From CAWABB01 sp963780165 (GTDB lineage: Bacteria; Bacteroidota; Ignavibacteria; UBA10030; UBA6906), in assembly GCA_963780165.1 (NCBI GenBank), contig CAWABB010000001.1, positions 496,001-560,000 of the forward strand: DNA of 64,000 nucleotides, in the 5' to 3' direction. Within the stretch, counting starts at the first letter, position 1, and each line of letters begins with the position of its first letter. The position numbers and the translations under genes were made by a program. Positions 53,299 through 62,357 of the stretch are shown here, one piece after another. Under the pieces are notes generated by a model. The model was not told the DNA's origin. It worked only from the letters and a program-made list of their open reading frames with translations, and made no database searches.

Positions 53299-56259
53299 AT
53301 GACTGCCACCCGCCGTTGCCTGCTCACGGGCATTGTCGCCGCACTCACGCTCGCAGGATGCGCCCCCCTCAGGGAATCCCAGGAAGAGAAGATCGACTCG
53401 CTCAGGTCCGCGGTTCGCGCCCGGACGCTTCCGATGACGATCGGCCCCGGCGGAGGCGTTGACACGGTCCTTGTTGACGATGCGGCGAAGTCCGTCACGG
53501 TCGTCATGAACCCCTCGTTCGCCCAGGCGCCGTTCCGTACCGGGTCGGTCAGGCGCGTCTACAGCGTCGTGGATTCCGCCCTCGGCGAACCGTTCGATGG
53601 ATACTCGTTCTCCATCAAGGCCCTCCAGGAGCCGATCGAGGAGCTGGTGCCGAACTACTTTCGCGCGGATACGGTGGCGCTCGATGTGCGGCGTCTTCCG
53701 AAAGCGGCAGGCGAGCGACCCGAACCGATCGTACGGAACGTGAGTACGCCGGTGTCCGCATCGCGCGGGCTCGCGGGCGACAACGTCGGCCTCTGGCACA
53801 GCCACGGCCTGTACTACAACAGGAACGAGGACCGCTGGATGTGGCAGCGTGCGCGCCTCTTCGAAAGCGTCGAGGACCTCGGGCCGATGATGTTCACCAT
53901 CCCGTACATCGTTCCGATGCTGGAGAACGCGGGCGCCCGGGTCTTCCTCCCGAGGGAACGCGACACGCAGCGGAACGAAGTCATCGTCGACAACGATTCG
54001 TCGGCCACCGGACACAGCGAAAAGGGTTCGTGGAAGGCAGGCGCGGGTCCCGGATTCGGGATCGGCACGCCCCCGTATTCCGGACCTCACAACCCGTTCA
54101 CGGCCGGAACGTACCGCGAGACGTCGTCAGACGCGGTTCCGAGCGCCTCTACCGCCTGGACTCCCGACATCCCGGAGACCGGGTCGTACGCCGTCTACGT
54201 CTCGTACGCGGCGGCGCCGGCAAACGTCTCCGACGCCCGGTACATCGTGTACCACGCCGGGGGCGCGACTGAGTTCCTCGTGAATCAGCGCATCGGCGGC
54301 GGGACCTGGATCTATCTCGGGTCGTTCAGATTCCGCGCGGGCACGCATCCGGACAGCGGCGGGGTCGTCTTGACGAACGAAAGCGAGCAGGCCGGACGCA
54401 CGATTACCGCGGACGCGGTCCGGTTCGGCGGAGGGATGGGCGTCATCGCGCGCAACGGCGTCACGAGCGGCAGGCCCAAGTACGTCGAGGGTGCGCGTTA
54501 CTACCTGCAGTTCGCCGGCGTCCCTGACACGCTTGTCTACAACCTCAACGCGGACCAGCACGACTACAAGGACGACTATCAGAGCCGCGGCGAGTACATC
54601 AACTACCTGCGCGGGGCGCCGTACGGTCCGAACGGAAACCGCCTGCTGCCCGGCCTCGGCATCCCGATGGATCTGTCGCTCGCGTTCCACACCGACGCCG
54701 GGATCACGAGGAACGACACCGTGATCGGGACGCTCTCCATCTACAGCATCGAGGCGAAGGACTCGGCGCGCGTGTTCCCCGACAGCGTGTCGCGCCTCGC
54801 GAACCGGGACCTCGCCGACCTGGTCCAGACGCAGCTCGTGGACGATATCCGAGCATTGCACGACCCCGCCTGGTCGAGACGCTCGCTGTGGAACGCCGAC
54901 TACAGCGAATGTGTGAGGCCGAACGTCCCGTCCGTCCTCCTCGAGCTGCTCTCGCATCAGAACCTGTTCGACACGAAGTTCATGCTCGACCCGCGGTTCC
55001 AGTTCGACGCGTCACGCGCAATCTACAAGGCGATGCTGCGGTTCCTCGCGACGCAGGAGCAGCGTCCCTACGTCGTGCAACCGCTCCCCGTCACGCACAT
55101 GGCGGCGACGCTGACCGGTGGCCCGTCCGTGCGCCTCGCCTGGCGGCCGCAGTCCGACCCCCTGGAGCCGAGCGCAACCCCGGCGCGATATGTCGTCTAC
55201 CAGAGAATGGAGGACGGCGGATTCGACAACGGACGGATCGTCCAGGACACCAGCGTCGTGATCGGGCCTCTGGAGCCGGGACGCATCTATGGCTTCAAGG
55301 TCACCGCCGTCAATGACGGCGGCGAAAGTTTCCCCTCCGAAATCCTGTCGGTCTGCGAGCTGCCCAACGCACGGGAACATGCGATGATCATCAACGGCTT
55401 CACGCGCGTGTGCGGACCGTTGTTCATCGAGACCGCTGGATTCTCCGGCGTCATGAGCAGGCTGGACGCGGGCGTGCCCGACCGCGTTGCACTGGACATC
55501 ACGGGCGAACAGTACGACTTCAACCCCGCGTCCCGCTGGCTCACCGATGACGCCCCGGGCCATGGAGCAAGTCACGCGAATCTCGAGGGGAGCATCGTCG
55601 CCGGAAACAGCTTCGACTTTCCGTACGTGCACGGAAGGTCGCTCCGCGCAGCCGGAATGTCGTTTGTCTCGGCGAGCAAGGCAGCGGTCATGGACGGGGC
55701 CGTCGACCTGAGGCCGTACGCGATGGTGGATCTCATCCTCGGAGAAGAACGCGAGACGGGATGGCCGAGAGCCTCCATGGATTCCGTGCGCGGCCGTCAG
55801 TTCAAAGCGTTCCCGCGAGCGTTGCAGAGCGCGCTGCGATCGTATGCGCAGTCAGGCGGGAATCTGTTCGTGTCAGGCGCCTACGTGGGCACCGACCTCC
55901 GGGACAGCATCGACATTGCGTTCGCGAAGGAAGTCCTCCACTATCGCTACTCGACGGGGTTCGCTTCGCGGACGGGACGCGTGCTTCCGACACGTGGAGC
56001 GGTTTTTCCGGACAGCCTGGCTCTCACGTTTGCCACCGAATCAACGGAGACTGCGTACGGAGTCGAAGCGCCGGACGGGATTGCGCCGGCCAACGGGGGC
56101 GTCCCGGCCCTCCGGTATAGCGACAGCATGACAGGCGCCGGCCTTGCCTGGAAGGGGTCTTCAAGGGTCCTGGTCCTCGGTTTTCCCTTTGAATCCATCG
56201 CCGGGGAGGAGCTGCGGACAGCCTTTATGCATGAAATCCTTGGTTTCTTCCGTCGGTGA
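53299..56259 (+). CDS. Lipoprotein N-acetylmuramoyl-L-alanine amidase-like protein with golvesin-type insertion and FN3 domain
   Basis: A 986-residue exported lipoprotein with lipobox LAGC (Cys21). An amidase_3-type fold seems interrupted: zinc-site candidates His167 (WHSHG) and Glu189/Glu192, then an inserted domain (about 239-385, resembling the golvesin/xanthan-lyase-type beta domain), then His464 (FHTDAG) and the catalytic-type Glu549 (VLLELLSHQN). An FN3 domain follows (about 597-690) and a C-terminal domain of unknown type (700-986). It should cut the amide bond between muramic acid and peptide, or a related bond, at the cell surface or periplasm. The ATG at 53299 is the natural start. 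Similar proteins in Bacteroidota are often labelled xanthan lyase. Confidence 0.72.
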   Translation: MTATRRCLLTGIVAALTLAGCAPLRESQEEKIDSLRSAVRARTLPMTIGPGGGVDTVLVDDAAKSVTVVMNPSFAQAPFRTGSVRRVYSVVDSALGEPFDGYSFSIKALQEPIEELVPNYFRADTVALDVRRLPKAAGERPEPIVRNVSTPVSASRGLAGDNVGLWHSHGLYYNRNEDRWMWQRARLFESVEDLGPMMFTIPYIVPMLENAGARVFLPRERDTQRNEVIVDNDSSATGHSEKGSWKAGAGPGFGIGTPPYSGPHNPFTAGTYRETSSDAVPSASTAWTPDIPETGSYAVYVSYAAAPANVSDARYIVYHAGGATEFLVNQRIGGGTWIYLGSFRFRAGTHPDSGGVVLTNESEQAGRTITADAVRFGGGMGVIARNGVTSGRPKYVEGARYYLQFAGVPDTLVYNLNADQHDYKDDYQSRGEYINYLRGAPYGPNGNRLLPGLGIPMDLSLAFHTDAGITRNDTVIGTLSIYSIEAKDSARVFPDSVSRLANRDLADLVQTQLVDDIRALHDPAWSRRSLWNADYSECVRPNVPSVLLELLSHQNLFDTKFMLDPRFQFDASRAIYKAMLRFLATQEQRPYVVQPLPVTHMAATLTGGPSVRLAWRPQSDPLEPSATPARYVVYQRMEDGGFDNGRIVQDTSVVIGPLEPGRIYGFKVTAVNDGGESFPSEILSVCELPNAREHAMIINGFTRVCGPLFIETAGFSGVMSRLDAGVPDRVALDITGEQYDFNPASRWLTDDAPGHGASHANLEGSIVAGNSFDFPYVHGRSLRAAGMSFVSASKAAVMDGAVDLRPYAMVDLILGEERETGWPRASMDSVRGRQFKAFPRALQSALRSYAQSGGNLFVSGAYVGTDLRDSIDIAFAKEVLHYRYSTGFASRTGRVLPTRGAVFPDSLALTFATESTETAYGVEAPDGIAPANGGVPALRYSDSMTGAGLAWKGSSRVLVLGFPFESIAGEELRTAFMHEILGFFRR

Positions 56260-56270
56260 TTGTATATTAA
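56240..56270 (+). promoter_or_regulatory. Putative promoter for the downstream lipoprotein and ABC genes
   Basis: The plus strand reads TTG, 20 bases, then TATATTAA, at the right spacing but with two mismatches in the -7 element. It overlaps the end of the amidase gene and precedes the ATG at 56319 by about 45 bases. Confidence 0.45.
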
Positions 56271-56318
56271 AGTTAAGTGAATATGCTATCCCCTTCATTT
56301 ATCCGGAGATATGACCTG

Positions 56319-58544
56319 ATGAGATCGCGGAGCCTCGTCCTTCCCGTCGCTCTGCTCCTTGCAGGATGCGCCGCGTACAATGAGCTGTCGCCAGACCCGG
56401 CCCTCACGCCGCAGGAGCGCGGGTACATTCGACTCGCCAACGGAGAGAAGAACTTTCTCGTAACCAAAGGCGACAAATACTACATGGAGTTTCCAGGTCC
56501 TTCACGGAAGGACATGGTGCTCGTTCTGGTCACCAACAAGAAGTGGGCGGTGGACGCGCTGCTGACCCGGGTCTTCGACGACAACGATGGCCCCGGCGAG
56601 CGCATCCCGGACGAGACCGAGTCTTCGGATTCCGTGTATGTCTATGCGATCGATCCCGCCGCGACCACATACTTCTGGGTGATCCAGGCGGTACGCGCCG
56701 AGGTCGAGCTCACGATGAACTACCGCTACACATCGCGGTGGCGCTACACGTTTGAGACACGATACACCGCCCTGAACGACGGCCTGAAGAAGAACACCGT
56801 TCCCCGGGACACGTACAACGCGATCGACGCCAACTACTCGTGGTCCGGGTTTGATTTCGCCGGAGAAAAGGGGAAGCTGGACCAGCGTATGAGCGAGCTG
56901 ATGCCGCTCAGCGACGAGGTCCGGGCGCTCGAAAAGCTCTTCCCCGCCGAGGTGGTGAATTCGCAGGACACCGCCTATCAGAAGTTCCGCGAGCTGAAGA
57001 CGGGTATGGACGACGAACTCGCGTTCCAGCAATCGTACGCCCGCGTCCTGGATGTGTTCGGATCGCTGGAAACCACCCGGGGACGCCCTTCCGAGTTCCT
57101 CGCGGCTGCGCCCAAGTTCAACACGTTCCTGAAAGAGGAGAGGGCGTATCCCACGCGGATCAGCTCGCGTGTCCGGAACGACGTGACGCAGCGGCTTTCC
57201 GAAGCGTTCCCGCACTACGACAAGCAGGTGCGCTCGAAGAAGGACGTCACGCCGATCGCGCTGCAGCCGCCCATCGAGCCGGTGCTCGAGCTGCACAGGA
57301 CTCTGGGCATCCCTGTTCCGCGGGACCTGAGCGTGCTGTCGGAGTTCACGAACCGGTACAATCTCGAGGCCGGGATCCTGGAGTCGGCGCAGAAGAAGCT
57401 CCGCCGCCTGGAGACGCTCGGCGGCGAGGGCGTTCGGTGGACGTCGGACACGCTGTACACGGGCCTGATCGCGACGGCCGCGGAAGTCTCCCGGCTCGTG
57501 CCTCAGACCCAGCTGGACCGCTACGAAACGTACGGCACGCTCCCGTACGTGAGCCAGCTCCGGACGGAAATCACGCAGACCGCGGCTCGCGCCGTGGCAT
57601 ACCAGGATCTGTATGAGACCGCACGCACGGCCGCCGCGGACATGGCAGCCGGCAGATGGCGCGAGGCCGAAAACGGCATCCGTGCCCTGCACGAGAGCGA
57701 ACAGTTCGCCGATCACCCTCCGGTCAACGCGCAGAAGGAACGTCTGATCACCGAATTCGAGGAGGAGATCGCCTCCGGCGTCCTGGCGGCATCGCGCAAG
57801 CGCGCGGAAGAATTTGCCGCGAAGAACGAGCTGACGCTGGAGAACGTGCCGGCACTGTATGCGGACTCGGCGTTCCTGCCGGTCTATCGCATTTCCTTCA
57901 GCGCAGACGGGAGCTCCGAGGTGTCGCGGAGGACAGCGGACATCCAGCGGTCGCTCGACCAGATCAAGACCGTCGCCTTCCCCGAGCGCGCGATCAGGGC
58001 GATCTACCGCGAATTCACCACGGCCCCGAACGTGCGCGGCGTAGAGAAGGCGCGCGCGATCGTGGAGCACGGGAAGATGTACACCGGCACGGACAAGCAG
58101 ATCCGCGCCATCATCGACGAGTGCAACATCGAATCGCCCAAGTGGATCACGAAGCCGAAAGAGTACCGCCGCGTCTTCGCGCTCCCGGTGACCACGAACA
58201 GGCAGGGGACCAACGAATACAAGATCCGACTGCTGCTCCAGATCCCGTCCGACGCGGAGTTCCCCGTGTTCGACGTCAACATGAAGATCCCGCGCGAGCT
58301 CGTGGAGAAGGCCGGTTCGGAACAGTGGTACGAGCAGATCACCATCAACAACAAAGCGATCAAGAACGAAGGCAGATTCCGGATCACGTCGCCTACGTCG
58401 GCAAACGGGTACGAGTCGCTCATCACGCCCGTCCAGATGGACAAGGCCGGCAAGAACATCCTGGAAATCCGCTTCAAGTACCCGGGCTTCCGGGTCTTCG
58501 AGATCAGCGCCATGGCGCAGGTGCCAATCATTCGCAAGAACTGA
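56319..58544 (+). CDS. Large lipoprotein of unknown family
   Basis: The 741-residue product has a lipobox LLAGC (Cys17). The N-terminal part (about 25-150) is beta-rich (WAVDALLTRVFDD, VELTMNYRYTSRWRYTFE), the middle (about 190-560) is highly charged and helical, possibly coiled-coil, and the C-terminus (610-741) returns to a beta-sandwich pattern (FALPVTTNRQG, FPVFDVNMKIPRE, ILEIRFKYPGFRVF). No family was recognised. The ATG at 56319 is preferred over GTG 56277 or ATG 56283 because it starts directly in a lipoprotein signal and GGAG lies upstream. It is 36 bases before the binding-protein gene, suggesting an envelope subunit of the same system. Confidence 0.7.
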   Translation: MRSRSLVLPVALLLAGCAAYNELSPDPALTPQERGYIRLANGEKNFLVTKGDKYYMEFPGPSRKDMVLVLVTNKKWAVDALLTRVFDDNDGPGERIPDETESSDSVYVYAIDPAATTYFWVIQAVRAEVELTMNYRYTSRWRYTFETRYTALNDGLKKNTVPRDTYNAIDANYSWSGFDFAGEKGKLDQRMSELMPLSDEVRALEKLFPAEVVNSQDTAYQKFRELKTGMDDELAFQQSYARVLDVFGSLETTRGRPSEFLAAAPKFNTFLKEERAYPTRISSRVRNDVTQRLSEAFPHYDKQVRSKKDVTPIALQPPIEPVLELHRTLGIPVPRDLSVLSEFTNRYNLEAGILESAQKKLRRLETLGGEGVRWTSDTLYTGLIATAAEVSRLVPQTQLDRYETYGTLPYVSQLRTEITQTAARAVAYQDLYETARTAAADMAAGRWREAENGIRALHESEQFADHPPVNAQKERLITEFEEEIASGVLAASRKRAEEFAAKNELTLENVPALYADSAFLPVYRISFSADGSSEVSRRTADIQRSLDQIKTVAFPERAIRAIYREFTTAPNVRGVEKARAIVEHGKMYTGTDKQIRAIIDECNIESPKWITKPKEYRRVFALPVTTNRQGTNEYKIRLLLQIPSDAEFPVFDVNMKIPRELVEKAGSEQWYEQITINNKAIKNEGRFRITSPTSANGYESLITPVQMDKAGKNILEIRFKYPGFRVFEISAMAQVPIIRKN

Positions 58545-58580
58545 CCCGGCACCATGGGACCGCAATAAGAGGAGCATGCA

Positions 58581-60443
58581 ATGGCTGACGAAACCCCGAA
58601 CGCAAACGAAGAAACCCCCAAAGAACCCGTCGAACCCGCCAGGGCAGGCGCGGACTCTCGCAAGGGCATCGACGAATACCGCGAATCCGTCCGGAGGCGG
58701 CGGGAAGCGCGCAACAAGAAGCTGATGATCGGCGGGGGCATCGTCGCAGGCCTCGCCGTGATCGGCGGCCTGTTGTACTTCCTGCTCAGGTCCGACCTGA
58801 GCGGCAGGATCGTGCTGCCCTACATCGCGCATCAGAAGCCCGCCATCGATCCGCACCTTCCGCATTCGAATGCGCTGTCCGACAAGCTCGACGAGGTGCA
58901 GTTCGACGGGCTCTTCAACCTCTCCGCCGACCCGAGCGGCGTCGTGTACCGCGACGGCCTCGGAGAGCTGCTCGGCATCGATACCGGCAACGTCGTCTCC
59001 ATCCGGCTGAAGCCCAACCACCGATGGCACGACAGCTGGAAGATCGCCGTCGACGACGACGATGTCTCGATGACGCCCGCCGGGGATCATCTTTTCTCTT
59101 CGAAGGACCTGGACTTCACGCTCCGCCGCATCCAGTCGCTCGGCAGCCTCTCGCCGGACTACATCCTCGTCTCCCAGGCGCTGGACCCGATGACCTTTGA
59201 AGGGCCGGACCAGAACAACGTGATCCGGATGAAGTTCAAGGGAGACCGCATCTGGAAGGATGCGGACATCAAGGAGATCCTGTCCTTCAAAGTCCTCCCG
59301 GCGAATTCCCCGATGAACGCGCTCACGTACAGCGTGGGCACGGCGGCGTACGCGGCGCTGCCTCCTGTCGACGGCGTGTCGAACTACTACCGCTCCCCCG
59401 AGGGCGGCGCGTCGATCAGCAGCATCATCCTCGCCCCGTTCGTCGACAACAGCACGTACTCGACCGAGCTCCGCAACGGGTCGATCAACGTCCTGCTCGA
59501 GACGCCGTTCGGCTCTCTCTCCCCGATCCTCGCCGATCAGGAGGATTTCTTCACGAAGTCGAACATCAGCACGACGTTCTTCGCGGTGCTCTTCAACACG
59601 CAGCGGCTGAACCGGGAGCAGCGCATCGAGCTTCGCCGGCTGTTCAACAGCAGGGCGATCATGGACCGGTTCTTCAAGGTCGGCACCGAGCAGCAGCGGC
59701 ACATCGTCGACTACCGGAACATGCGCGACAACTACGCGGAGTACGTCAACGCCAGCGTGTTCCCGTCGACCTCCTACTACGTCGAGGAGGAGATCGTCGT
59801 CCCCTCTCGTGACGAGACGCCGGCGAACCTGGCCGTGCTGCCCGACACGATCCGCCTGCGGGCCACGACCAACTTCGGATTCCGCGAGGAGTACGCAGAC
59901 CTGCTCGCCATCCTGAACGATCCCGCGGTGACGCGCGGACGCGTCCGCGCCCTCGCCGTGCAAAACGAGGACATCGTGAGCGGCAACTACGACGCGCTCC
60001 TCATCGCCGTCTCCGGCTACCGCAGCACGTTCCTGTTCGATCTGTACGATCTCTTCCTGCGCGAACCGAATCTGGCGACGTACCGGGTGAGCCTGCAGAC
60101 CGCGACGGACGCCTCCGGGGCGACGGTCGCGACGTCGGCCTCCCTGCAGCCGGCGAACAACTTCTGCCGCCTCGACGCCGCAAACGGACCCGATGCGCCC
60201 GACGTCGCCGCACTGCTGAACGAGATCTACGCCTTCATGTCGACCAGGTACATCGGGGACAAGCAGGAGTATGCGCGGCGGGTCCACGAGCGCGAGCAGT
60301 CGCTGGCGCTCGGCGCCTGGCTCTTCTCGCTCCCGTCGCTCGCGTACTTCAGCACGCAGTTCGACAGCAGCAGCATCGACCTCTATGGCGTGGCGTCACA
60401 GCTCTCCACGATCCATCAGTGGAAGGAGAACCCGAACCACTGA
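58581..60443 (+). CDS. Membrane-anchored oligopeptide-type substrate-binding protein (SBP_bac_5-like)
   Basis: A 620-residue protein. Residues 1-46 are a charged, presumably cytoplasmic, tail; residues about 48-69 form one membrane segment (LMIGGGIVAGLAVIGGLLYFLL); the rest is an extracytoplasmic binding domain of the DppA/OppA class (DEVQFDGLFN, SIRLKPNHRWHDSWK, SSKDLDFTLRRI, LFNTQRLNREQRIELRRLFN). The cytoplasmic tail and internal anchor are unusual, since such proteins normally have a cleaved signal or lipid anchor. A GAGGAG precedes the ATG at 58581. Permeases and an ATPase follow in the same direction, so this should be the receptor of an importer. The ligand is unknown, probably a peptide. 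Confidence 0.78.
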   Translation: MADETPNANEETPKEPVEPARAGADSRKGIDEYRESVRRRREARNKKLMIGGGIVAGLAVIGGLLYFLLRSDLSGRIVLPYIAHQKPAIDPHLPHSNALSDKLDEVQFDGLFNLSADPSGVVYRDGLGELLGIDTGNVVSIRLKPNHRWHDSWKIAVDDDDVSMTPAGDHLFSSKDLDFTLRRIQSLGSLSPDYILVSQALDPMTFEGPDQNNVIRMKFKGDRIWKDADIKEILSFKVLPANSPMNALTYSVGTAAYAALPPVDGVSNYYRSPEGGASISSIILAPFVDNSTYSTELRNGSINVLLETPFGSLSPILADQEDFFTKSNISTTFFAVLFNTQRLNREQRIELRRLFNSRAIMDRFFKVGTEQQRHIVDYRNMRDNYAEYVNASVFPSTSYYVEEEIVVPSRDETPANLAVLPDTIRLRATTNFGFREEYADLLAILNDPAVTRGRVRALAVQNEDIVSGNYDALLIAVSGYRSTFLFDLYDLFLREPNLATYRVSLQTATDASGATVATSASLQPANNFCRLDAANGPDAPDVAALLNEIYAFMSTRYIGDKQEYARRVHEREQSLALGAWLFSLPSLAYFSTQFDSSSIDLYGVASQLSTIHQWKENPNH

Positions 60444-60444
60444 C

Positions 60445-61317
60445 GTGCGCGTCCTCGCCCTCATCGTTCTTCCCGTCCTTCTGACGGCCTTTCTCTCCGG
60501 CTCCGCGGACGCACAGCCTGCGTCCGCGGAGTTTTTGGTTTTCGAGCGACCCGACCGCCTCAGGATCTACGACCGGTTCGAGCAGCACGTCTCCGATCCC
60601 GCTTCGCGAGGATTGACCCCGTTTGCCGCAGTCCAGGTGGTCTCCGAGCGTGGAACGCTCGGAGACGGGATCACGCCCGTCATGGCGGTGCGCATCAACG
60701 GCGAGGCGCACTACCTCATCCTGGACCCTGAAACCGGAGGCCTGGTCGGAGAGCGCGACCTCGGGAGCGTGACCCGCGTGAAGAACGCAAGGGCCCACTG
60801 GGATTCGCTCGAGATCCTCGCCACGGCAGGCGTGGCCTTCACACCCGGGTCGGGCGGGCGGCAGCGGACGCTCCCCGCGGGAACACCCGTGTACCGCCTC
60901 TTCTCGTCCGGTGGCCGCACCTACGTCCGCACACTTCAGGGCGTCGCTGAACATGGCTGGCTCGGCGGCGGCCCGGAGGCGGACGGCAGGCTCTGGGGAC
61001 GGCCGAAAACGGCGATCTCCGAGGCGCCTGTGGCCTCCGGCGACCTCGTCGACCGGATCAGGGACCGGGTCGGACAGACCAATGCCCTCCTTTCCAGGAT
61101 CTACGCCACGGTCGAGCGGGAGTCGTCGCGGCGCCTGCAGACGCCTCAGTGGCGCGTGGACGACGATGGCTCCACGCTCCGCTGCTCACTCAACCCCCTT
61201 CCGGCCGACAGCGCGCGGACGAGCACGATCCTGTTGGGCAAACACATCGAAAGCCTGACGCTCGGCACGCGCTTCCGGGTGCACACCACTCCCGGACTCA
61301 TCGAGGTGAAGCCGTGA
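60445..61317 (+). CDS. Exported protein of unknown function in the ABC operon
   Basis: A 290-residue product with a signal peptide (residues 1 to about 24, VLALIVLPVLLTAFLSGSADA). The mature part seems mixed alpha/beta, with segments such as DRLRIYDRFEQHV and MAVRINGEAHYLILDPETGG (possibly an SH3-like region). No family was recognised. The GTG at 60445 starts 1 base after the binding-protein stop, and the end overlaps the permease start by 4 bases, so this gene belongs to the transport operon, probably as an envelope accessory. Confidence 0.65.
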   Translation: MRVLALIVLPVLLTAFLSGSADAQPASAEFLVFERPDRLRIYDRFEQHVSDPASRGLTPFAAVQVVSERGTLGDGITPVMAVRINGEAHYLILDPETGGLVGERDLGSVTRVKNARAHWDSLEILATAGVAFTPGSGGRQRTLPAGTPVYRLFSSGGRTYVRTLQGVAEHGWLGGGPEADGRLWGRPKTAISEAPVASGDLVDRIRDRVGQTNALLSRIYATVERESSRRLQTPQWRVDDDGSTLRCSLNPLPADSARTSTILLGKHIESLTLGTRFRVHTTPGLIEVKP

Positions 61318-62357
61318 GGCGCAGGCTGCGCGACCATCTCCTGAGCCTGCTGGTGGTGGCCGTGACGTTCGCGGCCGCCGTCATGCTCGCCGGCCGCGAC
61401 ACCGACGCCGGCCGTGAGTCGCGCGATCGCCTCATCGCTCCGTTCCTTCTCATCGATGGACTCGATCCCGGCGACCCGCTCCACCGGGCACTGCTGCGCG
61501 AGGCGCTGAACGAAGCGTACCCCGAACGGCCCTCCTATGCCGACTCGGTGATGCACGCGCTCGAGCTCCACATGGTCGAGCAATTCACGACAACATCCCT
61601 GAAGACCGGGGCGCAACAGCCGGGCCTGACCGGAACGAAGATCCTCCGCATCCTGCCGATGTATGCCGAGTTCATCCTCGTCTATGTGATCGCGCTCGTG
61701 CTCACGTACTACGGCGCGAAAACCGTCGGCACCTATCGCTTCCTCAGGTCGCGCCGCACATTCCGGCTTGCATCGCTGCCCATGGCAGTCGTCCGCACCC
61801 TCGCCTACGCTGCGCTCTTCTCCCCCGCCTACGTCTTCGCGTATGCGCTGAAAACGACCGTCGACACGGGGTCCGTCGTCTTCATGATTCTGCTTGCCGT
61901 CGTCTCCAACGGACTGCTGATCACCTACGCGAACCGGTTCACGACGTTCCTGATGCACGAGTCGCGGCGCGGCTACGTCGAAACCGCCATGGTCAAGGGG
62001 CTGACGCCGATGCATGCGGGCGGAGAGCGCCACATCACCGTCTCCGCGATCGTTCAGCCGGTGAAGAGGTTCCGGGGCCACGTCTTCCAGCACGTGTACA
62101 TGAATGCGCGGTACCAGTACATCCCCACGGTCAAGGAACAGGCCTCGTTCATGATCACGGGGCTCATCATCATCGAGATGGCGCTCAACATCCAGGGCCG
62201 GCTCGGGTACGAACTCCTGCAGAACGTGCTCTACCGGGACTACCAGGTCGTCGCCTTCATCGTGATCGCCATCTTCGCGGTGGTGAAGGTCACCGAGATC
62301 ATCGTCGACATGTGGCACCAGCGGGAAACGCGTCGATTCGACAACCGGCCGTCATGA
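61314..62357 (+). CDS. Diverged DppB/OppB-like ABC permease
   Basis: A 347-residue polytopic protein. The N-terminal membrane segment (about 8-27) is followed by a periplasmic region (about 28-125) and about five further membrane segments. The EAA-type loop that docks the ATPase is recognisable (YVETAMVKGLTPM), but about 25 extra residues (GGERHITVSAIVQPVKRF and following) separate it from the rest of the conserved loop, in contrast to ordinary DppB. The C-terminus (IEMALNIQGRLGYELL, YRDYQVVAFIVI) matches the family. It overlaps both neighbours by 4 bases. Confidence 0.75.
   Translation: MRRRLRDHLLSLLVVAVTFAAAVMLAGRDTDAGRESRDRLIAPFLLIDGLDPGDPLHRALLREALNEAYPERPSYADSVMHALELHMVEQFTTTSLKTGAQQPGLTGTKILRILPMYAEFILVYVIALVLTYYGAKTVGTYRFLRSRRTFRLASLPMAVVRTLAYAALFSPAYVFAYALKTTVDTGSVVFMILLAVVSNGLLITYANRFTTFLMHESRRGYVETAMVKGLTPMHAGGERHITVSAIVQPVKRFRGHVFQHVYMNARYQYIPTVKEQASFMITGLIIIEMALNIQGRLGYELLQNVLYRDYQVVAFIVIAIFAVVKVTEIIVDMWHQRETRRFDNRPS

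Noticed and set aside
56502..60287. Very long open frame on the minus strand (about 1261 codons)
   Set aside because: It lies antisense to the lipoprotein and binding-protein genes, has the Arg/His/Asp-rich composition of a GC-rich shadow frame and shows no family motif.
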